From the NCBI GenBank assembly GCA_963776735.1, contig CAVZNV010000018.1, forward strand, positions 496,001 through 560,000: a DNA stretch of 64,000 nucleotides, written 5' to 3'. Of this stretch, positions 1-9,143 are shown piece by piece; within the stretch, counting starts at the first letter, position 1, and each line of letters starts with the position of its first letter. The translations under genes and the position numbers were made by a program. Origin of the DNA: PALSA-612 sp963776735. GTDB lineage: Bacteria; Actinomycetota; Thermoleophilia; Gaiellales; Gaiellaceae. The notes beneath the pieces are model-generated. The model did not search any database. It was not told the DNA's origin and worked only from the letters and a program-made list of their open reading frames with translations.

Positions 1-57
1 TACCACGAGGAGGGCAAGATCGTGGACGAGCTGCTCGACATCGAGCTCGTTGGCTGA
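1..57 (+). CDS. C-terminal end of an upstream gene (partial)
   Basis: An open frame enters from the left edge and stops at TGA 55-57. The 18 visible residues are acidic and end in ELVG. The stop overlaps the TTG start of the next gene, so it probably belongs to the same glycan-biosynthesis operon. Too little is visible to assign a function. Confidence 0.6.
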   Translation, partial: YHEEGKIVDELLDIELVG

Positions 58-856
58 GGACTCCCTCTCGATCGTCGTCGCCTCGAACGGCGCGCCGGGT
101 TCCGTCGAAGCGTGCCTCGCCGCACTCGAAGGACAGCTCGACGGGGCAGAGGTGATCGTTCCCGACCGGACGGGTGCGCTCGTGCCGGAGCTCTGGCGAG
201 ACGGGATCGACCGGGCGTCGGGGTCGATCGTCGCACTGACGATCTCACCGATGCTGCCGGCGCCGGACTGGGTCGCGCAGGTGCGGGCGCTGCTCGGCGA
301 GCACGACGTCGTCGCGGGTGCGATCGACCCCGGAGAAGGGCTGCGGCTCGTCGACTGGGCCGAGTACTTCTGCCGCTATTCGCGCGACATGCGCCCGTTC
401 GCGGCGCGAGAGAACCCGGAGATCCCGGGCGACAACTGTGCCTACCGCCGCGAGCTGCTCGAGCGGACGCACGAGGTGTACCGGCACGGGTTCTGGGAGC
501 CGGAGGTCAACCGCGCGCTGCGCGGCGACGGTGTCCGGCTCTGGCACGACCCGGCGCTCGTCGTCTTCCAGGGCCGCTCGGCCGGGTTCGGGGCCTTCAT
601 GCGGCAGCGCTTCGTGCACGGGCGCGAGTACGGGCGGTTGCGCGGCCGCCGGTTCGGCGCCGGACGGAACCTCGCAGGTGTCGCGCTCGCCGCCGTCGTG
701 CCGTTCGTGCTCGTGGCGCGGACGGCCCGGGACGTGTTCTCGCGCGGCCGCTGCCGCGGACGCTTTCTCGTCTCGCTGCCGGTGCTGCTCGCCTACGACG
801 GAGCCTGGGCTGCGGGCGAGGCCATGGGCCATCTGGACAGCCTGCGCCGGCGATGA
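50..856 (+). CDS. Glycosyltransferase family 2-like protein
   Basis: A 268-residue protein starting at TTG 50, which overlaps the preceding stop. The N-terminus (LSIVVASNG, then an alternating beta-alpha pattern) looks like the nucleotide-sugar binding half of a GT-A fold. The middle holds the aromatic region around WAEYFCRYSRDM. The C-terminal 80 residues carry two hydrophobic stretches (near AGVALAAVVPFVLVA and LVSLPVLLAY), suggesting membrane association. It is a clear paralogue of the next gene, sharing layout and the 'RTARxVFSRGR' segment before the last hydrophobic helix. Inferred role: adding a sugar to a lipid-linked or cell-surface glycan. Donor and acceptor cannot be read from the sequence. 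Confidence 0.75.
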   Translation: MAEDSLSIVVASNGAPGSVEACLAALEGQLDGAEVIVPDRTGALVPELWRDGIDRASGSIVALTISPMLPAPDWVAQVRALLGEHDVVAGAIDPGEGLRLVDWAEYFCRYSRDMRPFAARENPEIPGDNCAYRRELLERTHEVYRHGFWEPEVNRALRGDGVRLWHDPALVVFQGRSAGFGAFMRQRFVHGREYGRLRGRRFGAGRNLAGVALAAVVPFVLVARTARDVFSRGRCRGRFLVSLPVLLAYDGAWAAGEAMGHLDSLRRR

Positions 857-1803
857 ACGGGCCACAGGGGTCAGGCCCGGGCCGGGCCGGGGACAGGCAG
901 GGGTCAGACGCTCCAGTGCCCGGACCAGACCTGTCGGTCGTGATCGCGTCGGTGAACGGCATGCCGTATCTGGCCAGGTGCCTCGACGCGCTCGCGGAGC
1001 GGTGCCCTGCGGCCGAGATCGTCGTCGCGGACTGGACGGACGAGGAGACCCGGGCGACGGTGCGCGAGCGCTGGCCCACGGTCAAGCTGCTCTCCTTCGA
1101 CGAGCCGCAGACGATTCCCGAGCTGCGCGCGGCGGGTGTTTTCGCCTCTTCCGCGCCGGTCGTCGCGATGATCGAGGACCACTGCCTCGTCACGTCCGGG
1201 TGGGGCGATCGGCTCGTCGCCGCGCACAACGCCGGGCACGAGGTCGCCGGCGGCCCGATCCGCAACGTCGAAACCGAGCGAGTGCGCGACTGGGCCGCCT
1301 TCTTCTGCGAGTACGCAGCCGTGATGGAGCCGCTGCCGGCCGGGCCCGTGCCGTACCTGCCCGGCATGAACGTGTCGTACGGCCCGGCCGCGCGCGAGGC
1401 GATCGACGACCTGCTCCGCGAGGGCCGCTGGGAGAGCTGGCTCCACCCCCGGCTGCAGCAGCGCGGCTTCGAGCTCTGGTGCGAGCCCGAGGCCGTCGTC
1501 GAGCACGACAAGGGATTCGAGCTCGGGGAGTTCTTCTCGCAGCGCTACCACTACTCGCGCTCGTACGCGGGCATGCGCAACCAGGAGCTCGGCGCGAAGC
1601 GGTTCCTGTATGCGCTCGGCGCACCGCTGCTCCTGCCGCTCGTGTACTGGCGCACCGCCCGGGCGGTCTTCTCACGCGGCCGCGCGCGCAAGGAGTTCCT
1701 GCTCGCCACGCCCCTTGTGCTCGCGTACATCACGGTCTGGGCGTTCGGCGAGGCGGTCGGCTACCTGTTCGGCGGCGGGCGCAGCCTGTTGAAGGTCAGA
1801 TGA
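853..1803 (+). CDS. Glycosyltransferase family 2-like protein (paralogue of the preceding gene)
   Basis: A 316-residue protein starting at ATG 853, in an ATGA overlap with the preceding stop. The open frame extends much further upstream, but that part only shadows the first gene. After a Gly/Pro-rich 27-residue leader comes LSVVIASVNGMPYL, a typical GT2 first strand and P-loop-like turn. An acidic pair in MIEDHC near the middle may be the metal site. The C-terminus has two hydrophobic segments separated by RTARAVFSRGRARKEF, as in the upstream paralogue, consistent with tandem duplication. Probable membrane-associated sugar transfer in surface-polysaccharide assembly; specificity unknown. Confidence 0.75.
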   Translation: MNGPQGSGPGRAGDRQGSDAPVPGPDLSVVIASVNGMPYLARCLDALAERCPAAEIVVADWTDEETRATVRERWPTVKLLSFDEPQTIPELRAAGVFASSAPVVAMIEDHCLVTSGWGDRLVAAHNAGHEVAGGPIRNVETERVRDWAAFFCEYAAVMEPLPAGPVPYLPGMNVSYGPAAREAIDDLLREGRWESWLHPRLQQRGFELWCEPEAVVEHDKGFELGEFFSQRYHYSRSYAGMRNQELGAKRFLYALGAPLLLPLVYWRTARAVFSRGRARKEFLLATPLVLAYITVWAFGEAVGYLFGGGRSLLKVR

Positions 1804-1882
1804 GCTCGCCTCACGTAACCGGGGTCGTCAGCCTTCGGTGGAGCCCGGCTCGGCCGGGCGGGAGCCGAAGGCGGCCGCTGGC

Positions 1883-3037
1883 GTGAGGATCGGCGTCGAC
1901 GCGACGAGCTGGACGAACCGGCGCGGCTACGGGCGTTTCGCCCGAAATGCCGTCGGGCGGCTGGTCGAGCTGGACCGTGACGCGACCTACGTGCTCGTGA
2001 TCGACGAAAAGAGCGCGGCCGAGGCCGAGTTTCTGCCGGGCGCCGCCGTGCAGACCGTCGCGCTCTCACGGCAGCCCACCGAGGCCGCGTCGGCCGACTC
2101 CTACAGGCCGCCGGCAGACCTACTCCGCCTCGGCGCCGCGGTCTCGCGCGCCCGCTTCGACGCCTTTCTCTTCCCGTCCGTCTACACGTACTTCCCGTCG
2201 CTCGGCGTGCCGACCGTCGTCGGCCTGCACGACGCGATCGCCGACGATTTCCCCGAGCTGACGCTGCCGAGCCGCCGCGCGAGAACGTTCTGGCAGGCGA
2301 AGCAGAAGCTGGCGATCGCACGCGCGCGGCGGCTGTTCACCGTCTCCGAGTCGGCGCGGGCTGAGATCTCGCGGCGGCTCGGCCTCGCGCCAGTGCGGCT
2401 GGCCGTCGTTCCCGAGGCGCCCGATGCCGTCTTCACGCCGCGGGCGCAGCCGGAGATCGACGCGGCGCGCGCGGAGATCGGCCTCGCTCCGGGAGACGAG
2501 TTCGTCCTCTACGCGGGCGGGATCAGCCCGCACAAGGACATCGGCACGCTGATCGACGCGTTCGCGCACCTCGAGCCGCGACCGAAGCTCGTGATCGCGG
2601 GCGCGCTCGAGGGCGACGCCTACCTCTCCGCGGCTGCCGCCGTGCGCGAGAAGATCGCCGAGCTTGGTCTCGACGCCGACGTGGTCCTGCCGGGCTTCGT
2701 CCCCGACGAGACGCTCGCAGCCCTCTACAGCGGCGCGGCCGTCGTCGCGCTTCCCTCGCTCGCCGAGGGCTTCGGCCTGCCCGCCGTCGAGGCGGCGGCC
2801 TGCGGCGCTCCGGTCGTACTCAGCGACATCCCGGCCCACCGGGAGACGCTCGGCGACGACGCGCTCTTCTTCCCGCCGCGCGACGCGACTGTTCTCGCCG
2901 AGCGGATCAGGCACCTGCTCGGCTCGGAGATGCTCCGCCGCTCGCTCGCCGAGCGCGGTCACGCCCGCGTTGCGCGCTACACGTGGGATGCGGCCGCCGA
3001 GGCGCTGCGCACCCTCGTGCACGAGGCGGCGCGATGA
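1883..3037 (+). CDS. Glycosyltransferase family 4 protein
   Basis: A 384-residue protein from GTG 1883; an in-frame GTG at 1838 would add 15 low-complexity residues. I prefer 1883 because the protein then opens with the typical GT4 strand VRIGVDATSW. It has the two Rossmann halves of a GT-B enzyme. The first includes RGYGRFARN. The second has the donor-binding signature: YAGGISPHKDIGTLIDAF, LPGFVPDETLAALYSGA, then ALPSLAEGFGLPAVEAAACG, where the E-x7-E pair lies. Likely a mannosyl- or rhamnosyl-type transferase for a surface glycan. It starts about 80 nt after the preceding stop and overlaps the next gene by 4 nt. Confidence 0.87.
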   Translation: MRIGVDATSWTNRRGYGRFARNAVGRLVELDRDATYVLVIDEKSAAEAEFLPGAAVQTVALSRQPTEAASADSYRPPADLLRLGAAVSRARFDAFLFPSVYTYFPSLGVPTVVGLHDAIADDFPELTLPSRRARTFWQAKQKLAIARARRLFTVSESARAEISRRLGLAPVRLAVVPEAPDAVFTPRAQPEIDAARAEIGLAPGDEFVLYAGGISPHKDIGTLIDAFAHLEPRPKLVIAGALEGDAYLSAAAAVREKIAELGLDADVVLPGFVPDETLAALYSGAAVVALPSLAEGFGLPAVEAAACGAPVVLSDIPAHRETLGDDALFFPPRDATVLAERIRHLLGSEMLRRSLAERGHARVARYTWDAAAEALRTLVHEAAR

Positions 3038-4227
3038 GGTTCGCCATGGTCACGACCTTCTACCCGCCGTTCCACTTCGGCGGCGACGCGATGTACGCGT
3101 ATCGGCTGACGAACGCCCTGGCGCGGCGCGGTCACGAGGTCCTGGTCGTCCACAGCGAGGACGCCTACCGGGCGCTCGGCGGCGCCCCGCCGACAGGGAC
3201 GTTCACGCATGAGCCCGGCGTCACGGTCGTTCCGCTCAGCACCGCCTGGCCGCTCGGCTCCGCGACCGCAACCTACCTCAGCGGCAGGCCCGCGCTTTAC
3301 GGGGGACAGCTCCGGCGCGCACTGGACGGGGACTTCGACGTCGTCCACTTCCACAACGTCTCGCTCGCGGGCGGCCCGGGCGTCCTCGGCTACGGCGAGG
3401 GCGTGAAGCTCTACACGACGAGCGAGCACTGGCTCGTCTGCCCGATGCACGTGCTCTTCCGCGACAACCGCGAGCCGTGCACCGAGCCGCACTGCCTGCG
3501 TTGCACGCTCGCGTTCCGGCGGCCGCCGCAGCTCTGGCGGTATACGGACATGCTCGACCGCGCCGTGCCGAACGTCGACCTGTTCCTCTCGCCGAGCCGG
3601 TTCACGCTCGACGCCCACCGCGAGCGTGGCTTCACGGCGCCGATGCGGCACCTGCCGTACTTCCTGCCGGAGACCGACGCCGCGCCCGCCGAGCCGACCG
3701 CCCGCAACCGGCCGTACTTCGTCTTCGTCGGCCGCCTCGAGCGCCTGAAAGGCGTGCAGGTGCTCGTCGACGCATTCCGCTCCTACCGCGGCGCCGACCT
3801 GCTCGTCGTCGGCGACGGGGAGTACCGGGCCGAGCTCGAGCGGCTCGCCTCACGGCTCGACCACGTCCGTTTCCTCGGCCGCGTCCACCCGTCGAAGCTC
3901 CGTCCGCTCTACGCCGGCGCAGTCGGGACCCTCGTGCCGTCGATCGGGTACGAGGTGTTCGGCATCGTGCTGCTGGAGTCGTTCGCGCAGCGGACGCCGG
4001 CGATCGTCCACGACCTCGGCGCGCTGCCCGAGGTGGTGGGCGAGGCAAACGGCGGACTCGTCTACCGGACGCAGAGCGAACTGGTCGCCGCGCTGGAGGA
4101 GCTGGCCGGCGACAGGACGCGGCGGGACGACCTGGGCCGGAACGGGTACGAGGCCTGGCAGCGCCTGTGGACCGAAGATCCGCATCTGGACGCCTATCTC
4201 GGCGTCGTCGAGGAGCTGCGCGCATGA
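3034..4227 (+). CDS. Glycosyltransferase family 4 protein
   Basis: A 397-residue GT-B glycosyltransferase starting at ATG 3034, in an ATGA overlap with the preceding gene. The opening MVTTFYPPFHFGGDAMYAYRL is the classic GT4 N-terminus with its Gly-rich acceptor loop. A cysteine cluster (C-PMH, then C-TEPHCLRC, about residues 135-162) is typical of a GT4 subgroup and may bind metal or stabilise the fold. The C-terminal half has FVFVGRLERLKGVQVLVDAF and SIGYEVFGIVLLESFAQRTP, the donor-site E-x7-E motif. Probable cytosolic or peripheral-membrane step in assembling the glycan exported by the flippase encoded next. Confidence 0.87.
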   Translation: MRFAMVTTFYPPFHFGGDAMYAYRLTNALARRGHEVLVVHSEDAYRALGGAPPTGTFTHEPGVTVVPLSTAWPLGSATATYLSGRPALYGGQLRRALDGDFDVVHFHNVSLAGGPGVLGYGEGVKLYTTSEHWLVCPMHVLFRDNREPCTEPHCLRCTLAFRRPPQLWRYTDMLDRAVPNVDLFLSPSRFTLDAHRERGFTAPMRHLPYFLPETDAAPAEPTARNRPYFVFVGRLERLKGVQVLVDAFRSYRGADLLVVGDGEYRAELERLASRLDHVRFLGRVHPSKLRPLYAGAVGTLVPSIGYEVFGIVLLESFAQRTPAIVHDLGALPEVVGEANGGLVYRTQSELVAALEELAGDRTRRDDLGRNGYEAWQRLWTEDPHLDAYLGVVEELRA

Positions 4228-5630
4228 GCCCGGAAAGCCGGACGGAGCCCGAGGGACCCCCGAGTAAGCTTGCCCCCTTGGACTCGTCCGAGGCCTCTGT
4301 GGACGTCCAGCCCGCCCCCGCGGGCCTGCGTGCCCGCGCGACGAGAGCGCTCTTCGGCCAGTCGTTCCTGAGCGGCGTCCTGCGCAGCTTCCTCACGCTC
4401 GCCGCCGGCGAGTGGACGGCGCGCCTGATCGGCGTCGCGATTCAGGTCTGGCTCGCACGCAAGCTGACGCCCGGTCCGTACGGCCTGATCGCGTTCGGCG
4501 TCGCGCTGATCGGCTGGTTCGGCCTCGTGGTCGACTCGGGCACCGAGCAGCTGAACATCCGCGAGATCTCGCGCCATCCGGACCGCTTCCGCGAGCTCGC
4601 CGACCGCGTGCTCGGCCTGCGGATCGCACTGTCGCTCGTGGCGGGCGTCGTGCTCGCCGCCGCCGCGTACGAGTTCTCGAACTCGCCCAGCTCACGGCAC
4701 GTCCTGCCGCGCTTTGCGCTGGTGTTGCCGGCGCTCGCGATCAACCTGCGCTGGATGGTGCTCGGGATCAACCAGGCCCGCGCCGTCGCCTTCGGGAACA
4801 TCGCCTCGCGGATCGTCTTCCTCGCGGCGATTCTCCTGCTCGTCACCGACCCGGCGCACACCGGCCGCGTGCCGATCCTGGAGGCGCTGAGCGAGGCGAC
4901 CTATGGGATGGTGATCATCTTCTTCGCCGCGAAGACGTACGGCTGGGTGCGGCCGAAGATCGACCTCGCGGCGTGGAAGAAGACGCTGGTGGAAGGCTTT
5001 CCGCTGCTCGTGTACGGCGCCTGCCGCGCGACGATCCTGACCGTTGACATCGTGATGATCGCGCTGATCCTCGGCCACACGAAGGCGGGTCTCTACGGCG
5101 CCGCGATCAAGCCCACCTCGTTCTTCCTCGGCGCGATCGGGCTCTTCTCGGTCGCGCTTCTCGCCGGCTACAGCGCCGCGCCGGAAAGCGAGACTGCCGC
5201 GCTCTTCCGCCGCTCGGTGCTGCTCGGCTCGGTGTCGATGACCGCCGTCGCGATCGCACTGACCGCTGCGGCTCCTCTCGTCACGTTCGTATTCGGCGAG
5301 AGCTACAGCGGCGCGGCGACCCCGTGGGCCGTGCTCGCGTGGACGCTGCCGCTGGCGGCGATCTCCGCGCCGTACAGCGCCGTGCTCGTCGCCAAGCACC
5401 GCCAGGACCTGCTCATGCACAACAACATCGTCGGCACGATCTTCTACGTCGGCGCGAACGCCCTCGCCATCACCTACATCAGCATCTCGGCGGCCGCTGC
5501 GGTGCGCGTCGCGACCTATGCGCTGATGCTCGTCCTCAACCACCACGTCTGCGTCAAGCGGAACCTCGCGCCGCCGCTGTCGGCCGTCTTCTCCAGACGG
5601 ATCCCGCGCCCGGCCCGCAGCCGCGCCTAG
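4224..5630 (+). CDS. Polysaccharide/lipid-linked oligosaccharide flippase (Wzx/MATE-like)
   Basis: A 468-residue integral membrane protein starting at ATG 4224, overlapping the upstream stop by 4 nt. A roughly 60-residue Pro/Ser-rich cytosolic leader precedes a first amphipathic segment (GVLRSFLTLAAGEWTARLIG) and about a dozen hydrophobic helices, the layout of polysaccharide_synt / MurJ-like flippases. Family members move undecaprenyl-linked oligosaccharides to the outer face of the membrane. Its place among glycosyltransferases supports a Wzx role: it would translocate the unit built by the neighbouring enzymes. No polymerase (Wzy) is visible in the operon within this window. Confidence 0.82.
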   Translation: MSPESRTEPEGPPSKLAPLDSSEASVDVQPAPAGLRARATRALFGQSFLSGVLRSFLTLAAGEWTARLIGVAIQVWLARKLTPGPYGLIAFGVALIGWFGLVVDSGTEQLNIREISRHPDRFRELADRVLGLRIALSLVAGVVLAAAAYEFSNSPSSRHVLPRFALVLPALAINLRWMVLGINQARAVAFGNIASRIVFLAAILLLVTDPAHTGRVPILEALSEATYGMVIIFFAAKTYGWVRPKIDLAAWKKTLVEGFPLLVYGACRATILTVDIVMIALILGHTKAGLYGAAIKPTSFFLGAIGLFSVALLAGYSAAPESETAALFRRSVLLGSVSMTAVAIALTAAAPLVTFVFGESYSGAATPWAVLAWTLPLAAISAPYSAVLVAKHRQDLLMHNNIVGTIFYVGANALAITYISISAAAAVRVATYALMLVLNHHVCVKRNLAPPLSAVFSRRIPRPARSRA

Positions 5631-5632
5631 CG

Positions 5633-6361
5633 GTGCGCGACGTCCCGGCCGACTACTACCGCCGCCTGCACGAGGTCGACTCGCGCCACTGGTGGCACCT
5701 CGGGATGCGGGAGATCGAGGCGGCTCTGCTGCGCGGGCGGCTGCACGGAAGCGTGCTCGACGCCGGTTGCGGCACCGGCGGCTTCCTCGCCTGGGCGGCG
5801 GTGCGCGGGACGTTCTCGCGGCTGGCAGGAGTCGACATCAGCGCCGAGGCGATCGAGATCGCGCGCGAGGTCGTGCCGTCGGCCGACTTCCAGGTCGCGC
5901 CCCTCGACCGGCTGCCGTTCGCGGACGGCGAGTTCGACCTGGCGGTCTCGCACGACGTGCTCCAGCACGTGCCCGAGGATGTGCTCGACTCGGGCCTGCG
6001 GGAGCTGCGGCGCGTCGTGAGGCCCGGCGGCGCGCTGCTCGTGCGGACGAACGGCGACCGGCGGGCGAGGCGGGAGCGGGACGACTGGCGTGCGTACGAC
6101 GCGGCGACGCTGGCGGCCGACCTGCGCCGCGCGGGCTTCGCCGTGCGGCGCGTGACCTACGCGAACGCCGTTCTCTCGCTTGCGGAGCCGCCGCCGGCTG
6201 CGCCGACCGGCGAGCGGTGCGGAATCCCGCAGCTCTCGTCCGGCGCCCGGGCTGCTGTCGGCTCCGCGCTGTTGCGCGCGGAATCGATCGTCGTCGGGAA
6301 GGGCGGACGTGTTCCGTTCGGGCACACGCTGTTCGCGCTCGCGGAACGCGAGGCCGTGTGA
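5633..6361 (+). CDS. Class I SAM-dependent methyltransferase
   Basis: A 242-residue protein; GTG 5633, two bases after the flippase stop, gives the expected N-terminus VRDVPADYYRRLHEVDSRHWW. That DYYxxLHEVDxxHWW lead is common in methyltransferases of polysaccharide clusters. Motif I is LDAGCGTGG (about residues 43-51), followed by the acidic ribose-binding VDIS and motif IV FDLAVSHDVLQHV. The C-terminus has no extra domain. It probably methylates a sugar or lipid carrier in the glycan pathway; this is inferred from the neighbours. Confidence 0.82.
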   Translation: MRDVPADYYRRLHEVDSRHWWHLGMREIEAALLRGRLHGSVLDAGCGTGGFLAWAAVRGTFSRLAGVDISAEAIEIAREVVPSADFQVAPLDRLPFADGEFDLAVSHDVLQHVPEDVLDSGLRELRRVVRPGGALLVRTNGDRRARRERDDWRAYDAATLAADLRRAGFAVRRVTYANAVLSLAEPPPAAPTGERCGIPQLSSGARAAVGSALLRAESIVVGKGGRVPFGHTLFALAEREAV

Positions 6362-6993
6362 GCGCACTCTGGGAGGAACAGGCGGCTGCGTACGACGGCG
6401 TGTACGACGACCCCGGTGCCGGACGCCTCGTGCGCGCCCGGCTCGACGTGGCGCTCTCGTTCCTTCCGGCCGAGCCGGGAACGGCGCTCGACGTGGGCAT
6501 GGGCGGCGGGCGGCTCGTCGAGGCGCTCGAGCGTGGTGCCTGGCACGTGTCCGGTACCGATGCGTCGGCGGCGATGGTCGAGCTCGCGAGAGGGCGTGTG
6601 CCTTCACGTGCCGAGGCGCTCGTGCAGGCGCCGATCGAGCAGCTGCCGTTCGCGGACGGGAGCTTCGACGCGGTGGTTGCGCTCGGCGTCCTCGAGTACT
6701 CGGCCGACGTCGGTGAGGCGCTGCGCGAGCTGGCGCGCGTGGCGCGGCCTGACGGGGCGGTCGTCGTGAGCTATCCGAACTTCGACGGGCTGCGCAGCCG
6801 CGTCCGCCGGCCGCTGCGGAGGATGCTCGGCCGGAGCACCGCTCGCCACGTCCTCGGCGAGCAGGCTCTGACGCGGCTCGCCGGTTCGGCCCAGCTCGAG
6901 GTCGGCGCGGTTCGCCGGCTCGGCCCGGCCGGCCAGGCTGCGGACCGCCGCCGCGCGGTGCAGCTCGTCCTCTCGACCACGAAGCAGTCGTGA
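6358..6993 (+). CDS. Class I SAM-dependent methyltransferase
   Basis: A 211-residue protein from GTG 6358 (GTGA overlap with the previous stop). Motif I is the variant LDVGMGGGRLVE (about residues 43-54), then GTDASAAMVELA and FDAVVALGVLEYS. The DVGMGGG variant keeps the glycines but replaces the usual Cys/Gly after the first Gly with Met. The Arg-rich segment RSRVRRPLRRMLGR resembles the linker of UbiE/Coq5-like sugar or lipid methyltransferases. It follows a related methyltransferase and precedes a glycosyltransferase in the same operon, so a glycan-modifying step is likely. The substrate is unknown. Confidence 0.78.
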   Translation: MSALWEEQAAAYDGVYDDPGAGRLVRARLDVALSFLPAEPGTALDVGMGGGRLVEALERGAWHVSGTDASAAMVELARGRVPSRAEALVQAPIEQLPFADGSFDAVVALGVLEYSADVGEALRELARVARPDGAVVVSYPNFDGLRSRVRRPLRRMLGRSTARHVLGEQALTRLAGSAQLEVGAVRRLGPAGQAADRRRAVQLVLSTTKQS

Positions 6994-8090
6994 TCGCCGG
7001 CGTCGACATCAGCCGCATGGTCGGGCCTCGCACCGGGATCGGGCGGTCGTACGAGCAGCTCCTGCGCGGCTGGGCGGCAACGCCCGAGTTGCCCGCCGAG
7101 CGCATCGACCTGTTCAGCCCCGCTCCGCTCGACGACCTGCCGGACGATCCGCGCCTCCGGCTCCAGGTGCTGCCCGCGAAGCATGCGGGACTGCTCTGGC
7201 AGTTCGTCGGCCTGCGGCCGCGGTCGAGGCAGATCGACGTGCTCATGGCGCCGTACTCGCTCCCGCTGGGCTATCCCGGCCCGGCGGTGGTCGAGAACCA
7301 CGGCATCCTCGAAGGACCCGACGCGGCGTCACGCCGCCAGGTGCGGGCACGCGCCCGCAGCCGGCACTTCCGCTACAGCGCCCGCCGGGCGAACGCGGTG
7401 ATCGCGATCTCGACCGTCGTCCGCGACGACCTCGTGCGCTGGTACGGCGTGGCCGAGGAGAAGATCCACGTGATCCCGTACGGGCTCGGCGCGCCGTTCG
7501 GCCCAGGCCCGGCCGAGCCGGAGGTGGTGCGGAGCGTGCTCGGCGCCGAGACGCCGTTCCTGATCTTCGTCGGCAAGCTGTCGCCGCGCCGCCACCTGCC
7601 GGAGCTCCTTGCGGCGTTCGACGAGGTGGCCGCCGACCACCCCGACCTGCGGCTGCTCGTCGTCGGGCCGAATGCGTGGAACCTGCCCGTCGAGTCGCTC
7701 GTCACGGCGTCGGCCCACGCCGAACGCGTCGTGCACGTCGAGCATCTCGACCAGGCGACGCTCGCGGCGCTCTACCGCGGCGCCGTCGCGCTCGTGCTGC
7801 CGACGACGAAGGAGGGCTGGTCGATGCCGATCCGCGAGGCGCTCGCGTGCGGTTGCCCGGTCGTGACGACCGACGGGCCGTGGCTGGACGACGACGGCTC
7901 CGGCGATGTCGTGATCCGCGTCGCCGCTCCGGCGCCGACGCTGCTCGCCGCCGGGATGCGCTCCGTCGTCGAGGACGAGCACGTGCGCGCGGACCTGCGC
8001 GAGCGGGGTCTGACCCTTGCCCGGGCCTTCCCGACGTGGGAGGACCGGTCGCGCCGGGTGATGGACGTACTCGCCGCCGTCGCGGGCTAG
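6990..8090 (+). CDS. Glycosyltransferase family 4 protein, last gene of the glycan operon
   Basis: A 366-residue GT-B enzyme from GTG 6990, overlapping the previous stop by 4 nt. The N-terminal half contains VDISRMVGPRTGIGRSYEQL (acceptor side). After the hinge come IFVGKLSPRRHLPELLAAF, then HVEHLDQATLAALYRGAVALVLPTTKEG and the donor signature SMPIREALACGCPVVTTD. It ends the plus-strand operon and overlaps the convergent oxidoreductase gene by 4 nt at 8087-8090, so the two operons end tail to tail with no room for a separate terminator. Confidence 0.85.
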   Translation: MIAGVDISRMVGPRTGIGRSYEQLLRGWAATPELPAERIDLFSPAPLDDLPDDPRLRLQVLPAKHAGLLWQFVGLRPRSRQIDVLMAPYSLPLGYPGPAVVENHGILEGPDAASRRQVRARARSRHFRYSARRANAVIAISTVVRDDLVRWYGVAEEKIHVIPYGLGAPFGPGPAEPEVVRSVLGAETPFLIFVGKLSPRRHLPELLAAFDEVAADHPDLRLLVVGPNAWNLPVESLVTASAHAERVVHVEHLDQATLAALYRGAVALVLPTTKEGWSMPIREALACGCPVVTTDGPWLDDDGSGDVVIRVAAPAPTLLAAGMRSVVEDEHVRADLRERGLTLARAFPTWEDRSRRVMDVLAAVAG

Positions 8091-9143
8091 AGGATCTCGC
8101 GCCGGCCGGACTCGGCCGAGCGGTACGCGGCCTCGATCACGCGCAGCCCGTCGCGCGCCTCGCGGCCGCTCGACGGTGGCTCGCGGTTCTCCTCGAAGGC
8201 CTTCAGGATCCCCGCCAGGAGGCGCGCGGTGCCGTCGACGCCGTCGTCGCGGGGGTTCTTGGCCAGGTTCGTCCGGCCGAGCCCGCGCTCCATCCAGGCG
8301 GCGCCACCCGGCGCGTACTCGAACCGGATTCCCGCTTTCTGTGCGCGCTTCGCGCCGACCCGCACGAGTGCGCGGCCGCCGTGCGATGCGCGGAGGGACG
8401 CCTTTTCGCAGTCGGCGCGGAGCTCGACGTAGCGCGTCCCCGCGGGGCAGAGACGGTCGATCGTGATCTGCGCCAGCCTGCCGTCCGGGAAGTCGAGCGT
8501 GACGAGGTGGATCGCGTCGGCGTTCCGGCTCGGGTCGAGGCCGCTCGAGTGTCGCGCGTAGACACCCGCCGGCAGCTCGCCGTAGAGGTGCAGCAGCAGG
8601 TCGACGAGGTGGACGCCGCCCTCGAACAGCGTGCGGTTCGGCATCGCGGCCCGCCACGGCACCGGCTCATCCCACGGCGCCAGGTTCATCAGCTGCCAGA
8701 TCTGCGTGAAGACGAGCCGGCCTGTGTCCTCCGCGCCGATCTTGTCCTTCACGGCCTTGAAGATCGGCTTCTCGCGAAACTCGTGGTTGACAGCGACCTG
8801 CTTGCCCGCTTGCTCGGCGGCGGCAAGCACGCGGTCGGCGTCGGCGACGGTTGCGACGAACGGCTTCTCGCAGAGCACGTGCAGCCCGGCGGCGAGCGCG
8901 TCGAGAGCGAGCTGCGTGTGCGAGTCGGGCGGCGTCGCGACGACCAGGACGTCCGGCTTGCCCTTCTCCAGCAGCTCGTCGAACGACTCGTAGGCGGGCA
9001 GCTGTGTCTCGGCCGTCCACGACGCGCGCTGGTCGGGCGACGAGTCGAAGCCGCCGGCGAGATCCGGCGCCGGGGGTGCGCCGGGCCGCCGGGACGTGGA
9101 ATGCGCGCGCCGCCCAGCCCAGCCCCGCGAATCCGAGCCTCAC
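8087..9143 (-). pseudogene. Gfo/Idh/MocA-family oxidoreductase, interrupted by one frameshift
   Basis: The reading starts at GTG 9143 (overlapping the upstream stop by 4 nt) with the Rossmann lead VRLGFAGLGWAARAFHVPAARRTP. At a run of five G (plus strand 9072-9076) the frame is lost. Dropping one base restores LAGGFDSSPDQRASW, then the dinucleotide strand DVLVVATPPDSH and the open frame from 8878 with LCEKPFVATVADADRVL, the EKP motif of the family. The C-terminal alpha/beta domain is complete to 8087. Family members are NAD(P)-dependent sugar dehydrogenases, and the neighbours suggest nucleotide-sugar or surface-sugar metabolism. The single +1 insertion is probably a sequence error, so the gene may be intact. 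Confidence 0.8.
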